Positions 52,979 through 61,538 of a DNA stretch of 64,000 nt are shown here, one piece after another (within the stretch, counting starts at the first letter, position 1; each line of letters begins with the position of its first letter). The notes under the pieces were generated by a model. That model made no database searches. It saw only the letters and a program-made list of their open reading frames with translations, and was not told where the DNA came from. Source of the DNA: Bacteroidota bacterium (GTDB lineage: Bacteria > Bacteroidota > Bacteroidia > Chitinophagales > Chitinophagaceae). The position numbers and the translations under genes are program-made. The DNA lies in the NCBI GenBank assembly GCA_016868775.1, contig VGFT01000007.1, positions 59,554 to 123,553 on the forward strand, read 5' to 3'.

Positions 52979-55105
52979 ATGAAATTATTTCCTTCCTCTG
53001 CCCGCTCCCAGCTCGAGTTCGATCGGGTGGTGGAGCGACTGGTGGCTCATTGCCGGGGCGAATGGGCCAAGGAACGGGCAGGCGATATCCGCATCCACAA
53101 CCAGATCGACCACATTCGGTTGGCGCTGGGGCAAACACAGGAATTCAAGTGGATATTGGATCAGGGACTTGCCTTCCCCACGGAGGAGCCCTTGTCCATT
53201 ACCCGCGAGTTGCATCTCTTGCGTGTTCCGGGGGCGGTGTTGACGGGCGAGCAGTGGATGCAGGTTCGTCGCCTGCTCCTCGACACGGAATCGGTTTACC
53301 GGTGGTTCAACGAAGAGCGCCGCCTGGCCTATCCTTCGATGGCCTCTGTCATCGGGGCGTCAGGCTACGAAAAGCGCATCGCGGGGCGGATCGACGAGGT
53401 GTTTGAGCCGAACGGACAGGTTTGTGACAACGCCTCTAAGTATTTACAGGAGGTACGGATTCGCTTGCATCGAAAGCGACAGGAATTGCGGGCGATGTTT
53501 GAGCGCATCGTACAAAAATTACAGAAGCAGGGTTGGTTGGCCGAGATCGAGGAGAGCTTCTTGAATGGTCGACGGGTGGTGGCGGTGCTTGCCGAACAGA
53601 AGCGGGTGGTCCGCGGAATTTTACATAGAGAAAGTGAAAGTCGTCGAACGGCTTTTTTGGAACCGGAGGAGACAATCGAACTCAATAATGAAGTGTTCGA
53701 GTGGGAGAACGAGGAGCGGGCCGAGGTGTTGCGGATCCTTCGGGCGTTGACGGCGGAATTATCGGTTTATCAGCCGCAATTGCAGCAGTATTATGCAGTA
53801 CTTGGGCAATTTGATTTTATCCGGGCTCGTGCGCGGTTGGCGGTGGAGATGGATGGGCGCCTGCCCGAGATGGAGGCGAAGGCCGGGGTACAGTTGGTGC
53901 AGGCCCGTCATCCGTTGTTGTTGCTATATCATTTGTCGAACGGCAAACCCACGATTCCGTTGGACCTGACGCTTAGTGAGGAGCATCGGATCTTGGTGAT
54001 CAGCGGACCGAATGCGGGGGGAAAGACCGTGGCGATGAAAACGATTGGTTTGATTCAATTGATGGCGCAGAGTGGGTTGTTGGTGCCGGTAGGGGCGGGC
54101 ACGCGGCTGGGCGTGTTCAAGCAGTTGATGATTCAGATGGGCGATGCACAGAGTTTGGAATTTGAGTTGAGTACCTACAGCAGTCACTTGCTGCATATGA
54201 AGGAATTTTTGGAGGCGGCGAATGGTCGGACTTTATTTTTTGTCGATGAAATGGGAAGCGGAAGTGATCCTGATCTCGGAGGTGCTTTTGCGGAAGTGAT
54301 GTTGCAGGAATTTTTGCGTCGGCATTCGATGGGGGTGGTAACAACGCATTACTTGAATTTGAAAGTGATGGCGGGGCGTACGCCCGGGTTGATCAATGGC
54401 GCGATGGCCTTTGATGAAAAGAATCTCTCGCCGCTTTACAAATTGCAGGTGGGAAAGCCGGGGAGTTCCTACACGTTTGCCATTGCGCAGCGGATCGGGT
54501 TAGATAAAAAATTGATCGAACGGGCAAGGGGATTGGTGAAATCGGATCACGTGAAGCTGGATAAATTATTGCATCGAACCGAGGTGGAATTGGCTGAGAT
54601 CACTCAGAAGCAAGCGGAATTAAAAAAGTTAATGGCGGAAACCCAGCGGTTGAAAAAAGAGTTGGAGGGTGTGATGGATAACGAGAAGCATCGGCAGGAA
54701 TTGGATTTGCTTCGGGAGCAAAACCGAATCGGGGCCGAGCGTTGGCAGGAGTTGAAGGATCTGGAGCGAAAATTAAAATCGGTTGTGCAGGATTGGCGGA
54801 AGAGTACAAACAAGGAGAAGGCCATGAAGGAGATGGGTCAGGTTTTGTTTCCAAAGCGGGCGGTGTCAAAAGCAAAAATGGCTGAGGAGGCAGGGGTATC
54901 GCACGAGGAGCTTTCCGGCGAATTGGGAGTAGGGGATACGGTTCTGGTCAAGCCTACCGGAAGGCATGGCCTGGTGATGGAGTTTAAGGGCAAGCAGGTG
55001 GTGGTGCGGATCGGGAAGATTCCCATGCAGGTGTCGCGAACGGATTTAAAAAAGATTCGTTTGATCGAGACAACAGAGCGAAAAAAAACGCGAAAGAGTT
55101 CCTGA
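52979..55105 (+). CDS. mutS2: MutS2-like ATPase lacking the Smr nuclease domain
   Basis: A 708-aa MutS2 protein: core and clamp helices (1-320), then the ATPase with Walker A GPNAGGKT near 343-350 and Walker B FFVDEMGSGSD near 418-428. A charged coiled coil (about 520-620) and a KOW-like domain (GVGDTVLVKPTGRHG) follow. It stops with ERKKTRKSS just after the KOW part. Typical MutS2 proteins (about 780 aa) go on to a C-terminal Smr nuclease domain, which is missing here. Its role in DNA recombination control or collided-ribosome rescue would then not involve Smr cleavage. Confidence 0.88.
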   Translation: MKLFPSSARSQLEFDRVVERLVAHCRGEWAKERAGDIRIHNQIDHIRLALGQTQEFKWILDQGLAFPTEEPLSITRELHLLRVPGAVLTGEQWMQVRRLLLDTESVYRWFNEERRLAYPSMASVIGASGYEKRIAGRIDEVFEPNGQVCDNASKYLQEVRIRLHRKRQELRAMFERIVQKLQKQGWLAEIEESFLNGRRVVAVLAEQKRVVRGILHRESESRRTAFLEPEETIELNNEVFEWENEERAEVLRILRALTAELSVYQPQLQQYYAVLGQFDFIRARARLAVEMDGRLPEMEAKAGVQLVQARHPLLLLYHLSNGKPTIPLDLTLSEEHRILVISGPNAGGKTVAMKTIGLIQLMAQSGLLVPVGAGTRLGVFKQLMIQMGDAQSLEFELSTYSSHLLHMKEFLEAANGRTLFFVDEMGSGSDPDLGGAFAEVMLQEFLRRHSMGVVTTHYLNLKVMAGRTPGLINGAMAFDEKNLSPLYKLQVGKPGSSYTFAIAQRIGLDKKLIERARGLVKSDHVKLDKLLHRTEVELAEITQKQAELKKLMAETQRLKKELEGVMDNEKHRQELDLLREQNRIGAERWQELKDLERKLKSVVQDWRKSTNKEKAMKEMGQVLFPKRAVSKAKMAEEAGVSHEELSGELGVGDTVLVKPTGRHGLVMEFKGKQVVVRIGKIPMQVSRTDLKKIRLIETTERKKTRKSS

Positions 55106-55150
55106 TTTTTCTTGATGTACGGCAACCGTTATTTTTCATCAGGCTTTTGT

Positions 55151-55181
55151 TTTGCCTATTCTTCCGGGGAATGTACATTTG
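55151..55181 (+). promoter_or_regulatory. promoter of tRNA-Ser(TGA)
   Basis: TTTG at 55151-55154, exactly 19 nt, then TACATTTG at 55174-55181: a full match to the Bacteroidota TTTG-N19-TAnnTTTG pattern. The tRNA starts 5 nt further on. Confidence 0.75.
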
Positions 55182-55185
55182 CGCC

Positions 55186-55270
55186 GGAGAGATGGCAGAG
55201 CGGTCGATTGCGGCGGTCTTGAAAACCGTTGACTGTAACAGGTCCGGGGGTTCGAATCCCTCTCTCTCCG
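55186..55270 (+). tRNA. tRNA-Ser(TGA)
   Basis: An 85-nt class II tRNA with acceptor GGAGAGA/TCTCTCC and discriminator G. The anticodon loop CTTGAAA gives TGA. A long variable arm and the T-loop GTTCGAATCC are present. CCA is not encoded. Confidence 0.95.
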
Positions 55271-55391
55271 CAATACTGATAAAATGCCCCGTTAGGGGCA
55301 TTTTTAATTACGCGAGCGTGAAATGCTTGCATTTCTAAGCTTGCGTAATTAAAAATGTAAGGGGCGAAGCCCCGGCATTTTATCAGTATTG
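55271..55391. repeat. 121-bp nested palindrome between the tRNA-Ser genes
   Basis: The element starts at the base after the tRNA. The outer arms CAATACTGATAAAATGCC (55271-55288) and its exact complement (55374-55391) are 18 bp. Inside are two small hairpins, GCCCC-GTTA-GGGGC (55286-55299) and GGGGC-GAA-GCCCC (55361-55373). A 15-bp stem, CATTTTTAATTACGC with GCGTAATTAAAAATG, comes next, and a central hairpin GAAATGC-TT-GCATTTC closes it. The left part alone, with its T5 run, would serve as the tRNA terminator. The whole could fold as a cruciform or a branched RNA. Confidence 0.85.
55281..55305 (+). terminator. intrinsic terminator of tRNA-Ser(TGA)
   Basis: Stem AAAATGCCCC/GGGGCATTTT with loop GTTA and a T-run. 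It uses the left part of the nested palindrome. Confidence 0.75.
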
Positions 55392-55524
55392 CTGGTTCCA
55401 CCTCCCGGATCTTTTCGCGCAGAGAAAAGAATCCCATCGCAAATTTCCTCATCTTTTTTGATTGTAGTGGATCTTACTAGTTCGCGGATAGCATGTAACT
55501 GTTTTGTACCTTGCACCCCCTTTC

Positions 55525-55611
55525 GGAGAGGTGCCAGAGTGGTCGAATGGGACGGTCTCGAAAACCGTTATATGGGCAACTGTACCGAGGGTTCGAATCC
55601 CTCCCTCTCCG
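55525..55611 (+). tRNA. tRNA-Ser(CGA)
   Basis: An 87-nt class II tRNA with acceptor GGAGAGG/CCTCTCC and discriminator G. The anticodon loop CTCGAAA gives CGA. A long variable arm is present. A -7-like box TACCTTGC lies at 55507-55514. There is no terminator after it before the ABC transporter gene. Confidence 0.95.
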
Positions 55612-55664
55612 CTCTTACCCGCCGAAGCTTTAGCGAAGGAGGGACTCACATCGAAGCCGTTAAC

Positions 55665-57503
55665 TTGATCCAACTTCTTAAATCTCTGGCGCCGTATTTC
55701 TGGCGTTATCGGTTGCGACTGGTCGCCGGATTGTTGTTTGTTTCCCTTTCTAGTTATTTTAACGTGTTGTTCCCGCAGGTAACGGGCTTTGTGATCGACT
55801 ACGTACAGCGGACGCTTCAGCTTCCCGGGTATGAGGTGCCCAGTCGTCCAGCTAGGTATGATGCATTGGTGGAGCGATTTGTAGAATGGATTACGGCGCG
55901 TTCCTGGGAGTTGAGTGGGGTAGTGGCGGTGTGCGGATTGACCATCTTGGGACTTGCATTGATCCGCGGTTTTTTTCTGTTTTTGATGCGGCAGACAATC
56001 ATCGTGATGAGTCGGCACATCGAGTTTGCGCAGAAAAAAGACATCTATGCGCATTTTCAGCAAATGGACCTATCTTTTTTCAAAAGTAATCGCACGGGCG
56101 ACCTGATGAATCGGATCTCGGAGGATGTGGGACGGGTGCGGATGTTCACCGGACCGGCGCTGATGTATTTTGCAAACCTTTTTACCATCATACTTTTTTG
56201 CGTGTTGTCCATGTGGCGCCGCGATCCGGAACTCACGATCTATGTGTTGAGTCCGCTGCCCCTTTTGGCATACATCATGTACCGCGTCAACGAACGCATC
56301 AACCGCATGAGTGAGCAAGCACAATCGGCCTTGTCGGATTTGACGGTGCAGGCGCAAGAAACGTACAGTGGCATCCGGGTGGTCAAATCTTTTGTGCAGG
56401 AGCAATCCATTCTGGGCTGGTTTTCGCAGAAGGCCGAGCGGTCTAGAAAAGCGGCAATGGGACTGGCCAAGATCGAGGCCCTGTATTTTCCTTCGATCTC
56501 GCTGCTGATCGGATTGAGTACGTTGATCACGATTTTGATTGGAGGGTTGTATGTGATCCGAGGTGGTGGACTTGGTCTGAATGCGCTCGTAGAATTTATT
56601 CTTTACATCAATATGCTCACGTTTCCGGTGAGTGCGATCGGACTAACGGCCAGCTTGACCCAGCGGGCAGCGGCCTCACAGGTGCGGATCGATGAGCTTC
56701 TGGAGCAGCAGTCGGAATTGGACCAATCAGGTAAAAAGGCACTGAATGAGATCGAATCAATCCAGTTCGATCAAGTACGTTTTGTTTACCCAGACACCGG
56801 CGTGGTAGCAGCGGCGGGATGGGATCTGCGGTTGAGAAAAGGGCAGCGCTGTTTGATGGTTGGATCGACGGGAAGTGGAAAATCAACCTGGGCTCAGTTG
56901 GCACTTCGGTTCTATGATCCGTCCTCGGGTGAGATACGAGTGAATGGTATTCCATTGCCAACCTACGATTTGCAGCGGCTTCGTGAGACGATTTCGTATG
57001 TGCCTCAGGATATCTTTTTGTTCAGCGACACCATCGAAGCCAATCTCCGTTTTGGAAACGAGCAAGCAAGTCAGGAAACGATTGATCAGGTGGCACGGGC
57101 CGTTTGTTTGCAGGAAGAGGTAATGCGTTTTCCGGAGGGATATCAGACAGTGGTGGGCGAGCGGGGTGTAACGTTGAGCGGGGGACAGAAACAGCGACTG
57201 GCTTTGGCCAGGGCTTTGCTTAAACCGGCATCTTTTTATATCCTGGATGATTGTCTGAGTGCGGTGGATGTTCAAACCGAAAAAAAGATACTGGAGTCAT
57301 TGGACAAAATGACGGGGGAGGCGGGCTGGGTACTGATCACGCACCGGTTGCCGGCGCATTTTCCCTTTGACTGGGTGATCTGTTTGGATCAAGGTGTGGT
57401 GGTGCAGCAAGACAGGCCTAATGACCTGCTGAAAATGGGTGGGTACTATGCAGATCTTTTATCGGGTCGGGGGCAAGGCAATGCGGACTCAAAACAGACC
57501 TGA
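55665..57503 (+). CDS. ABC exporter (fused membrane and ATPase domains)
   Basis: A half-transporter of about 612 aa. Six membrane helices lie in residues 15-310. The ATPase has Walker A GSTGSGKST near 398-406, signature LSGGQKQR and H-loop LITHRL. Walker B reads YILDDCLSAVD: the catalytic Glu is replaced by Asp, as in the degenerate site of heterodimeric exporters such as BmrCD. The start is uncertain: no ATG fits, and TTG at 55665, 54 nt after tRNA-Ser, begins the conserved part. The frame runs open through the tRNA, which is not translated. The substrate is unknown. Confidence 0.85.
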   Translation: MIQLLKSLAPYFWRYRLRLVAGLLFVSLSSYFNVLFPQVTGFVIDYVQRTLQLPGYEVPSRPARYDALVERFVEWITARSWELSGVVAVCGLTILGLALIRGFFLFLMRQTIIVMSRHIEFAQKKDIYAHFQQMDLSFFKSNRTGDLMNRISEDVGRVRMFTGPALMYFANLFTIILFCVLSMWRRDPELTIYVLSPLPLLAYIMYRVNERINRMSEQAQSALSDLTVQAQETYSGIRVVKSFVQEQSILGWFSQKAERSRKAAMGLAKIEALYFPSISLLIGLSTLITILIGGLYVIRGGGLGLNALVEFILYINMLTFPVSAIGLTASLTQRAAASQVRIDELLEQQSELDQSGKKALNEIESIQFDQVRFVYPDTGVVAAAGWDLRLRKGQRCLMVGSTGSGKSTWAQLALRFYDPSSGEIRVNGIPLPTYDLQRLRETISYVPQDIFLFSDTIEANLRFGNEQASQETIDQVARAVCLQEEVMRFPEGYQTVVGERGVTLSGGQKQRLALARALLKPASFYILDDCLSAVDVQTEKKILESLDKMTGEAGWVLITHRLPAHFPFDWVICLDQGVVVQQDRPNDLLKMGGYYADLLSGRGQGNADSKQT

Positions 57504-57531
57504 CCCCTTGATATACAATTCTTTGCTTGGA

Positions 57532-57562
57532 TTTGGAATTTTTTGGAAATGGGTTATATTTG
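57532..57562 (+). promoter_or_regulatory. promoter of the DUF3276 gene
   Basis: TTTG at 57532-57535, a 19-nt spacer, then TATATTTG at 57555-57562: a full consensus match. The GTG start is 31 nt downstream. Confidence 0.75.
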
Positions 57563-57593
57563 TCTGAACCATCATTAACCAAAAGCACGAGCC

Positions 57594-57980
57594 GTGTCGT
57601 ACGAGAACAATGAGCGAAAAGCCGACAGTATTTACAGCAAACGCATTCGCGCAGGAAAGCGCAGGACTTACTTTTTTGATGTCCGGGCCACCCGGGGGAA
57701 CGATTATTATTTGACCATCACCGAGAGTCGTAAACGCTTCGACGACAATGGATACGATCGTCAAAAGATCTTTCTGTACAAGGAGGATTTCAACAAGTTT
57801 GTAAAGGGGTTGAGCGAGACAGTGGATTATGTGAAAATAGAGCTCATGCCCGATTTCGATTTTGATGCCTTTAACCGGGAGGATTTTCCTGAGGAAGAGA
57901 GCTCTGCCGACAGTTCCGGGTCTGCCCCTGCCCAAGATTCTCAGCCCGATGCCCCGGCGGAGGATGTCGATAAATGGTGA
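57594..57980 (+). CDS. PUR-like nucleic-acid-binding protein (DUF3276)
   Basis: A 128-aa protein starting at GTG. The first 90 residues have the DUF3276/PUR-repeat form (IYSKRIRAGKRRTYFFDVRA, YYLTITESRKRF, IFLYKEDFNKFVKGL), a beta-beta-beta-beta-alpha fold that binds single-stranded DNA or RNA in related proteins. The last 35 residues are acidic and disordered. The family is common in Bacteroidota, but its target there is not known. It has its own consensus promoter and a terminator. Confidence 0.85.
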   Translation: MSYENNERKADSIYSKRIRAGKRRTYFFDVRATRGNDYYLTITESRKRFDDNGYDRQKIFLYKEDFNKFVKGLSETVDYVKIELMPDFDFDAFNREDFPEEESSADSSGSAPAQDSQPDAPAEDVDKW

Positions 57981-58000
57981 TCAGCAACTTAGCTTATATA

Positions 58001-58026
58001 AAAAAATGCCCCAAGGGCATTTTTTT
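58001..58026. terminator. intrinsic terminator after DUF3276 gene
   Basis: Stem AAAAAATGCCC/GGGCATTTTTT with loop CAA, with A-run and T-run on the two sides. Confidence 0.88.
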
Positions 58027-58165
58027 ATGCCCGAAAGGGTCTATTTTTACCCTAACCAAAATCCGCTGAATGAGGAAACTTTACGCTTCCCCTTCAAAAT
58101 TATTGGCACTATCTAAACCCCAGTCAACCCGACCGGGAATTTGTCATTCTTTTAAATCTTGCGAA

Positions 58166-61100
58166 ATGCAATCGATTAAAACCCTGCTTCGCCCTTTGTT
58201 TTTGTTGCTGGTTGGCCTTGTTGCTCTGTTGAACACAGAGGCCCAAACGACCATCTCCACCAACTTCACCAACAACAACGGAAACGCGTTGGTGACATTC
58301 AATTTTAGAAATAACAACGCCGGTCCGGTAATGATCACCGACATGGCCAGTATCACCCAAAGCTCCGGCGACAAGATTGTGTCTGTTTTCTACAAAACAA
58401 CACCCATTAACGGTGCCCCGGGCGCGATCAGTGCGGCCAATGGCTGGTTGTTGGCGGCAAGCGCCACACCCAATATCGCCGTTTCTGGTTCAGTAGTACC
58501 CATGATCAGTAACATCGGATTGGTTGTACCCGGTGGAGCCACTTACGGAATTGCCTTTCAAGTTTTGACCTCTTCCGGCGGAACTTCGTTGAGCTACTCC
58601 ACACTTACTGCCGGAACGTATACTTTTTCCGGTGGCGGTTGTGACCTTATTAGTGGAACCTCCGTTAGTTATGGTGGGGGAGTAGCCCCGGCCTCACCCA
58701 CTTTTACTCCACGAGGGTTTATTGGTAGTGTGACCTTTGTTCCCTTTACAACTTGCTCCGGCACACCCAATCCTGGTAACACACTTATTTCGGTAACTGC
58801 TGCTTGTCCGGGCGCAAATTTCACCCTCTCGCTACAAAATGGGTTACCACAGGTTGGATTGAGTTTCCAGTGGCAATCCGCTGCCTCTGCTGCGGGTCCG
58901 TGGAACAACATAACCGGTGCAACCGGAAATACCTATCAGGCTGCACAAACATCAACCACCTTCTACCGTTGTATGCTGACTTGTTCGGGTAGCAGTGCAA
59001 ACTCCAATCCGGTACAGGTGACAATGAATCTCCCCACCAACTGTTATTGTGCAGCGGGTGCGGGTACCACCGCCGGTGAGAAAATATCACGCGTTCGATA
59101 TTTATTGATCGATAACGCTTCCACCTCCACGGCCGGCTATGAGAATTTCTTGAATGTTACCACACCTGCATTCTTGGGTGTAACTTCTCCCATCACGGTT
59201 AATATTTCCGGTGCGTTTACGTCCGATCAAGTTTTGGTTTGGATCGACTTTAACCAAAACGGAAGTTTCTCGGATGCGGGTGAATTGGTGTACACGTCTG
59301 CAACAGGGGTAGGACCCCATACCGGTAACATTACGGTCCCTGCCACCGCCATGATGGGCAACACCCGCATGCGCGTACGCTTGCACGATACCGGTCCCGG
59401 TCCAAACAACACGCCTTGTGGCAACTCGTCGTGGGGACAGGTTGAAGATTACACCGTAAATATTCAAACGTGTATTCCGGCTACTATCTCTACCCAGCCT
59501 GCTAGTACCAATACGCTTTGCGGTGGAAATGCCAGCTTCTCCATCACAGCGGCCGGATCCATTCCCGCCTATGGATGGCAATTCCGTACCAGTGCATCCG
59601 CGCCCTGGCAGGATGTAGCCAACGGCGGTGTTTATTCCGGTGCCACTACCAATACACTTGTTATCACTTCTGCCACCTCCGCAATGAATGGATATCAATA
59701 TCGCGCATTGCTTACGGGCGCTTGTGCGGCATTGGACTACAGCCAACCCGCAACACTCACGGTTACGCCTCCAACGCCTGTTGTGAATCCGGCTTCTGCT
59801 TCTATTTGCAACGGAACCATACAATCATTAACCCTGACCAACTCCGTTTCGGCTCCGACCACCGGAATCTTCGTCGCCTCCGCCGGATTGCCGCTCGCGA
59901 TTCCGGACAATACTCCAACTGGTACTACTGCTTCGGTAGCTGTTTCCGGTATCCCGGCAGGTGTGTTGATAACCAACGTGGCTGTTAAATTCACGATGAC
60001 CCATACCTGGGTGGGTGATCTGATCATGAACCTTCGCGCCCCGAACGGTCAAGTCTTGAACCTGATCGGGCTCCTCAACAATGGAGCCGGTAACAACGAT
60101 ACGGACAACTTCACCAATACGGTGGTTGACTCCCTTTCTACCACTTCTATGAGTGGTGCGCCTGCCCCTCGTACCGGTACCTATCGTGCCGATCGATTTG
60201 GAGTAGGAACCAATCTGAATCCGATCGCTACAACTACCGGTTTCTGGGCTCCGTTGTTGACTACCCTGAACGGCAACTGGACACTCGGTTTGAGTGATCT
60301 GGGTCCTGGTGATCTGGGTAACCTCCTAAGCTGGGAAATTCAAATCTCTTATGTAGCTCCTGTGTTTGCACAAGGTACCTGGACGGCTTCTCCGGCTTCC
60401 CCGAACACCATGTTCACGGACGCAGCAGCCACCATCCCGTACACCGGAACACCGGCTACAACTATTTATGTGAGACCTTCTGCTAATACCAATTACTCTG
60501 TACAATTCACTACCCCTGGTGGTTGTACATCTTCAATTGCCAGTGTACCCGTTACGGTTTCTCAGCCGATCGTTGGGCTTGGAGTGAGCCCGGCCGCCCG
60601 TGCGGTTTGCGTGGGTGGTTCCACCAGCTTCAGCGCAACAGTATCCAGTGGTGGTCCACTGACCTACCAATGGGCCGTTAGCACCAATGGAGGAGCAACT
60701 TTCACAAACATCTCCGGCGCAACGTCCGCTACGCTCAACTTGACGGGTGTTACACAAGCCATGAATGGCAATCGTTATAGCGTTACGGCTACTGCCGGTC
60801 CTTGCGGATCGGTCATCTCTACCGGTGTTGGAATCCTCACGGTGAATGCCTTGCCGACCGTTACCCTCTCAACACCGATGGTGAAACTGGTTCCAGGTCG
60901 TACGACAACACTCACGGCCAGTAGCAATCCGCCTGCGGCTAGTAATGGATACGCATGGACCTTGAATGGCAGTGCGATCTCCGGTACGGGTAATTCTCAA
61001 ACTGCCAACATCGATCGCCTGGGAACTTATCAGGTGACCGTAACCGATGTGAATGGTTGTGTGAACAAATCCAACGCCGTTACCATCTTCGCCGAAGGTT

Positions 61101-61378
61101 CTGATCGTGTTTGGATCTATCCGAATCCGACCTCCGGTGCCTTCCAGGTCCGCCTCTACCATAGCGGTGAGCGTGCCGAAAAGCGGGTGGTGACCATCTA
61201 CAACACCATCGGACAAGTCATCGAAAGCAAAGAATTCGTGCTGGTGGCCGGCCTACCTGCCTACCTTCAGATGAACTTCGATCTGGGCGGAGGTGCCACG
61301 GCCAAAGGAGCCTATGTGGTGAAGGTGGCCGATCAGTACAGTGGTCGCGTCGTCTCCGGTATCGTGATGGTTCAGTAA
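58166..61378 (+). CDS. multidomain surface protein with GEVED, P-domain and T9SS type A sorting domain
   Basis: A 1070-aa exported protein; the signal peptide ends near NTEAQ. After an N-terminal beta domain come Ig-like modules (YQWQSA-type), a GEVED domain (about 308-435, WIDFNQNGSFSDAGE ... WGQVEDYTVNI), another Ig-like module and a proprotein-convertase-type P-domain (about 565-731, THTWVGDLIMNLRAP). A further Ig-like module leads to the type A sorting domain (978-1070, VWIYPNPTSGAFQV). It should cross the outer membrane by T9SS and be anchored or released. No catalytic domain is seen. DNA for the P-domain region is identical to that in the next gene. Confidence 0.9.
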   Translation: MQSIKTLLRPLFLLLVGLVALLNTEAQTTISTNFTNNNGNALVTFNFRNNNAGPVMITDMASITQSSGDKIVSVFYKTTPINGAPGAISAANGWLLAASATPNIAVSGSVVPMISNIGLVVPGGATYGIAFQVLTSSGGTSLSYSTLTAGTYTFSGGGCDLISGTSVSYGGGVAPASPTFTPRGFIGSVTFVPFTTCSGTPNPGNTLISVTAACPGANFTLSLQNGLPQVGLSFQWQSAASAAGPWNNITGATGNTYQAAQTSTTFYRCMLTCSGSSANSNPVQVTMNLPTNCYCAAGAGTTAGEKISRVRYLLIDNASTSTAGYENFLNVTTPAFLGVTSPITVNISGAFTSDQVLVWIDFNQNGSFSDAGELVYTSATGVGPHTGNITVPATAMMGNTRMRVRLHDTGPGPNNTPCGNSSWGQVEDYTVNIQTCIPATISTQPASTNTLCGGNASFSITAAGSIPAYGWQFRTSASAPWQDVANGGVYSGATTNTLVITSATSAMNGYQYRALLTGACAALDYSQPATLTVTPPTPVVNPASASICNGTIQSLTLTNSVSAPTTGIFVASAGLPLAIPDNTPTGTTASVAVSGIPAGVLITNVAVKFTMTHTWVGDLIMNLRAPNGQVLNLIGLLNNGAGNNDTDNFTNTVVDSLSTTSMSGAPAPRTGTYRADRFGVGTNLNPIATTTGFWAPLLTTLNGNWTLGLSDLGPGDLGNLLSWEIQISYVAPVFAQGTWTASPASPNTMFTDAAATIPYTGTPATTIYVRPSANTNYSVQFTTPGGCTSSIASVPVTVSQPIVGLGVSPAARAVCVGGSTSFSATVSSGGPLTYQWAVSTNGGATFTNISGATSATLNLTGVTQAMNGNRYSVTATAGPCGSVISTGVGILTVNALPTVTLSTPMVKLVPGRTTTLTASSNPPAASNGYAWTLNGSAISGTGNSQTANIDRLGTYQVTVTDVNGCVNKSNAVTIFAEGSDRVWIYPNPTSGAFQVRLYHSGERAEKRVVTIYNTIGQVIESKEFVLVAGLPAYLQMNFDLGGGATAKGAYVVKVADQYSGRVVSGIVMVQ
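59828..60453 (+). repeat. 626-bp direct repeat, copy 1 (P-domain region)
   Basis: Every base compared here matches 63375-64000, an offset of 3547 bp. Identity begins abruptly at 59828, where the preceding bases differ. Copy 2 is cut by the window end, so the full length may be greater. Confidence 0.93.
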
Positions 61379-61403
61379 TCCTTTATCTAATTAATTCATA
61401 TTC

Positions 61404-61434
61404 AAAGCCCTCCGAGTTCATCGGGGGGCTTTTT
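61404..61434 (+). terminator. intrinsic terminator after first surface protein gene
   Basis: Stem AAAGCCCTCCGA with TCGGGGGGCTTT (one T-G pair) and a 5-nt loop, followed by T-run. It lies 25 nt after the stop codon. Confidence 0.85.
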
Positions 61435-61538
61435 CATGTGAGGTGTCCTTTTTTGTGTTTTGTTATTTTTTAGCTAATTTGTTGCCGGTTTATACTGCCC
61501 GGGAACCGGTCAGTGACCACACATTTAAAATCGTTACC

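Noticed and set aside
55271..55391. The nested palindrome as a CRISPR array.
   Set aside because: There are inverted, not direct, repeats, and no regular spacers or cas genes.
55186..55611. The two tRNA-Ser genes as attL/attR of an integrated element.
   Set aside because: They are different isoacceptors with complete sequences and share only normal tRNA bases; the DNA between them holds no integrase or cargo.
55449..56063. A 204-codon minus-strand frame over tRNA-Ser(CGA) and the ABC exporter, containing SFAKASAGKS.
   Set aside because: It runs through a tRNA gene and the exporter coding region. Translated tRNA flanks often give such peptides.
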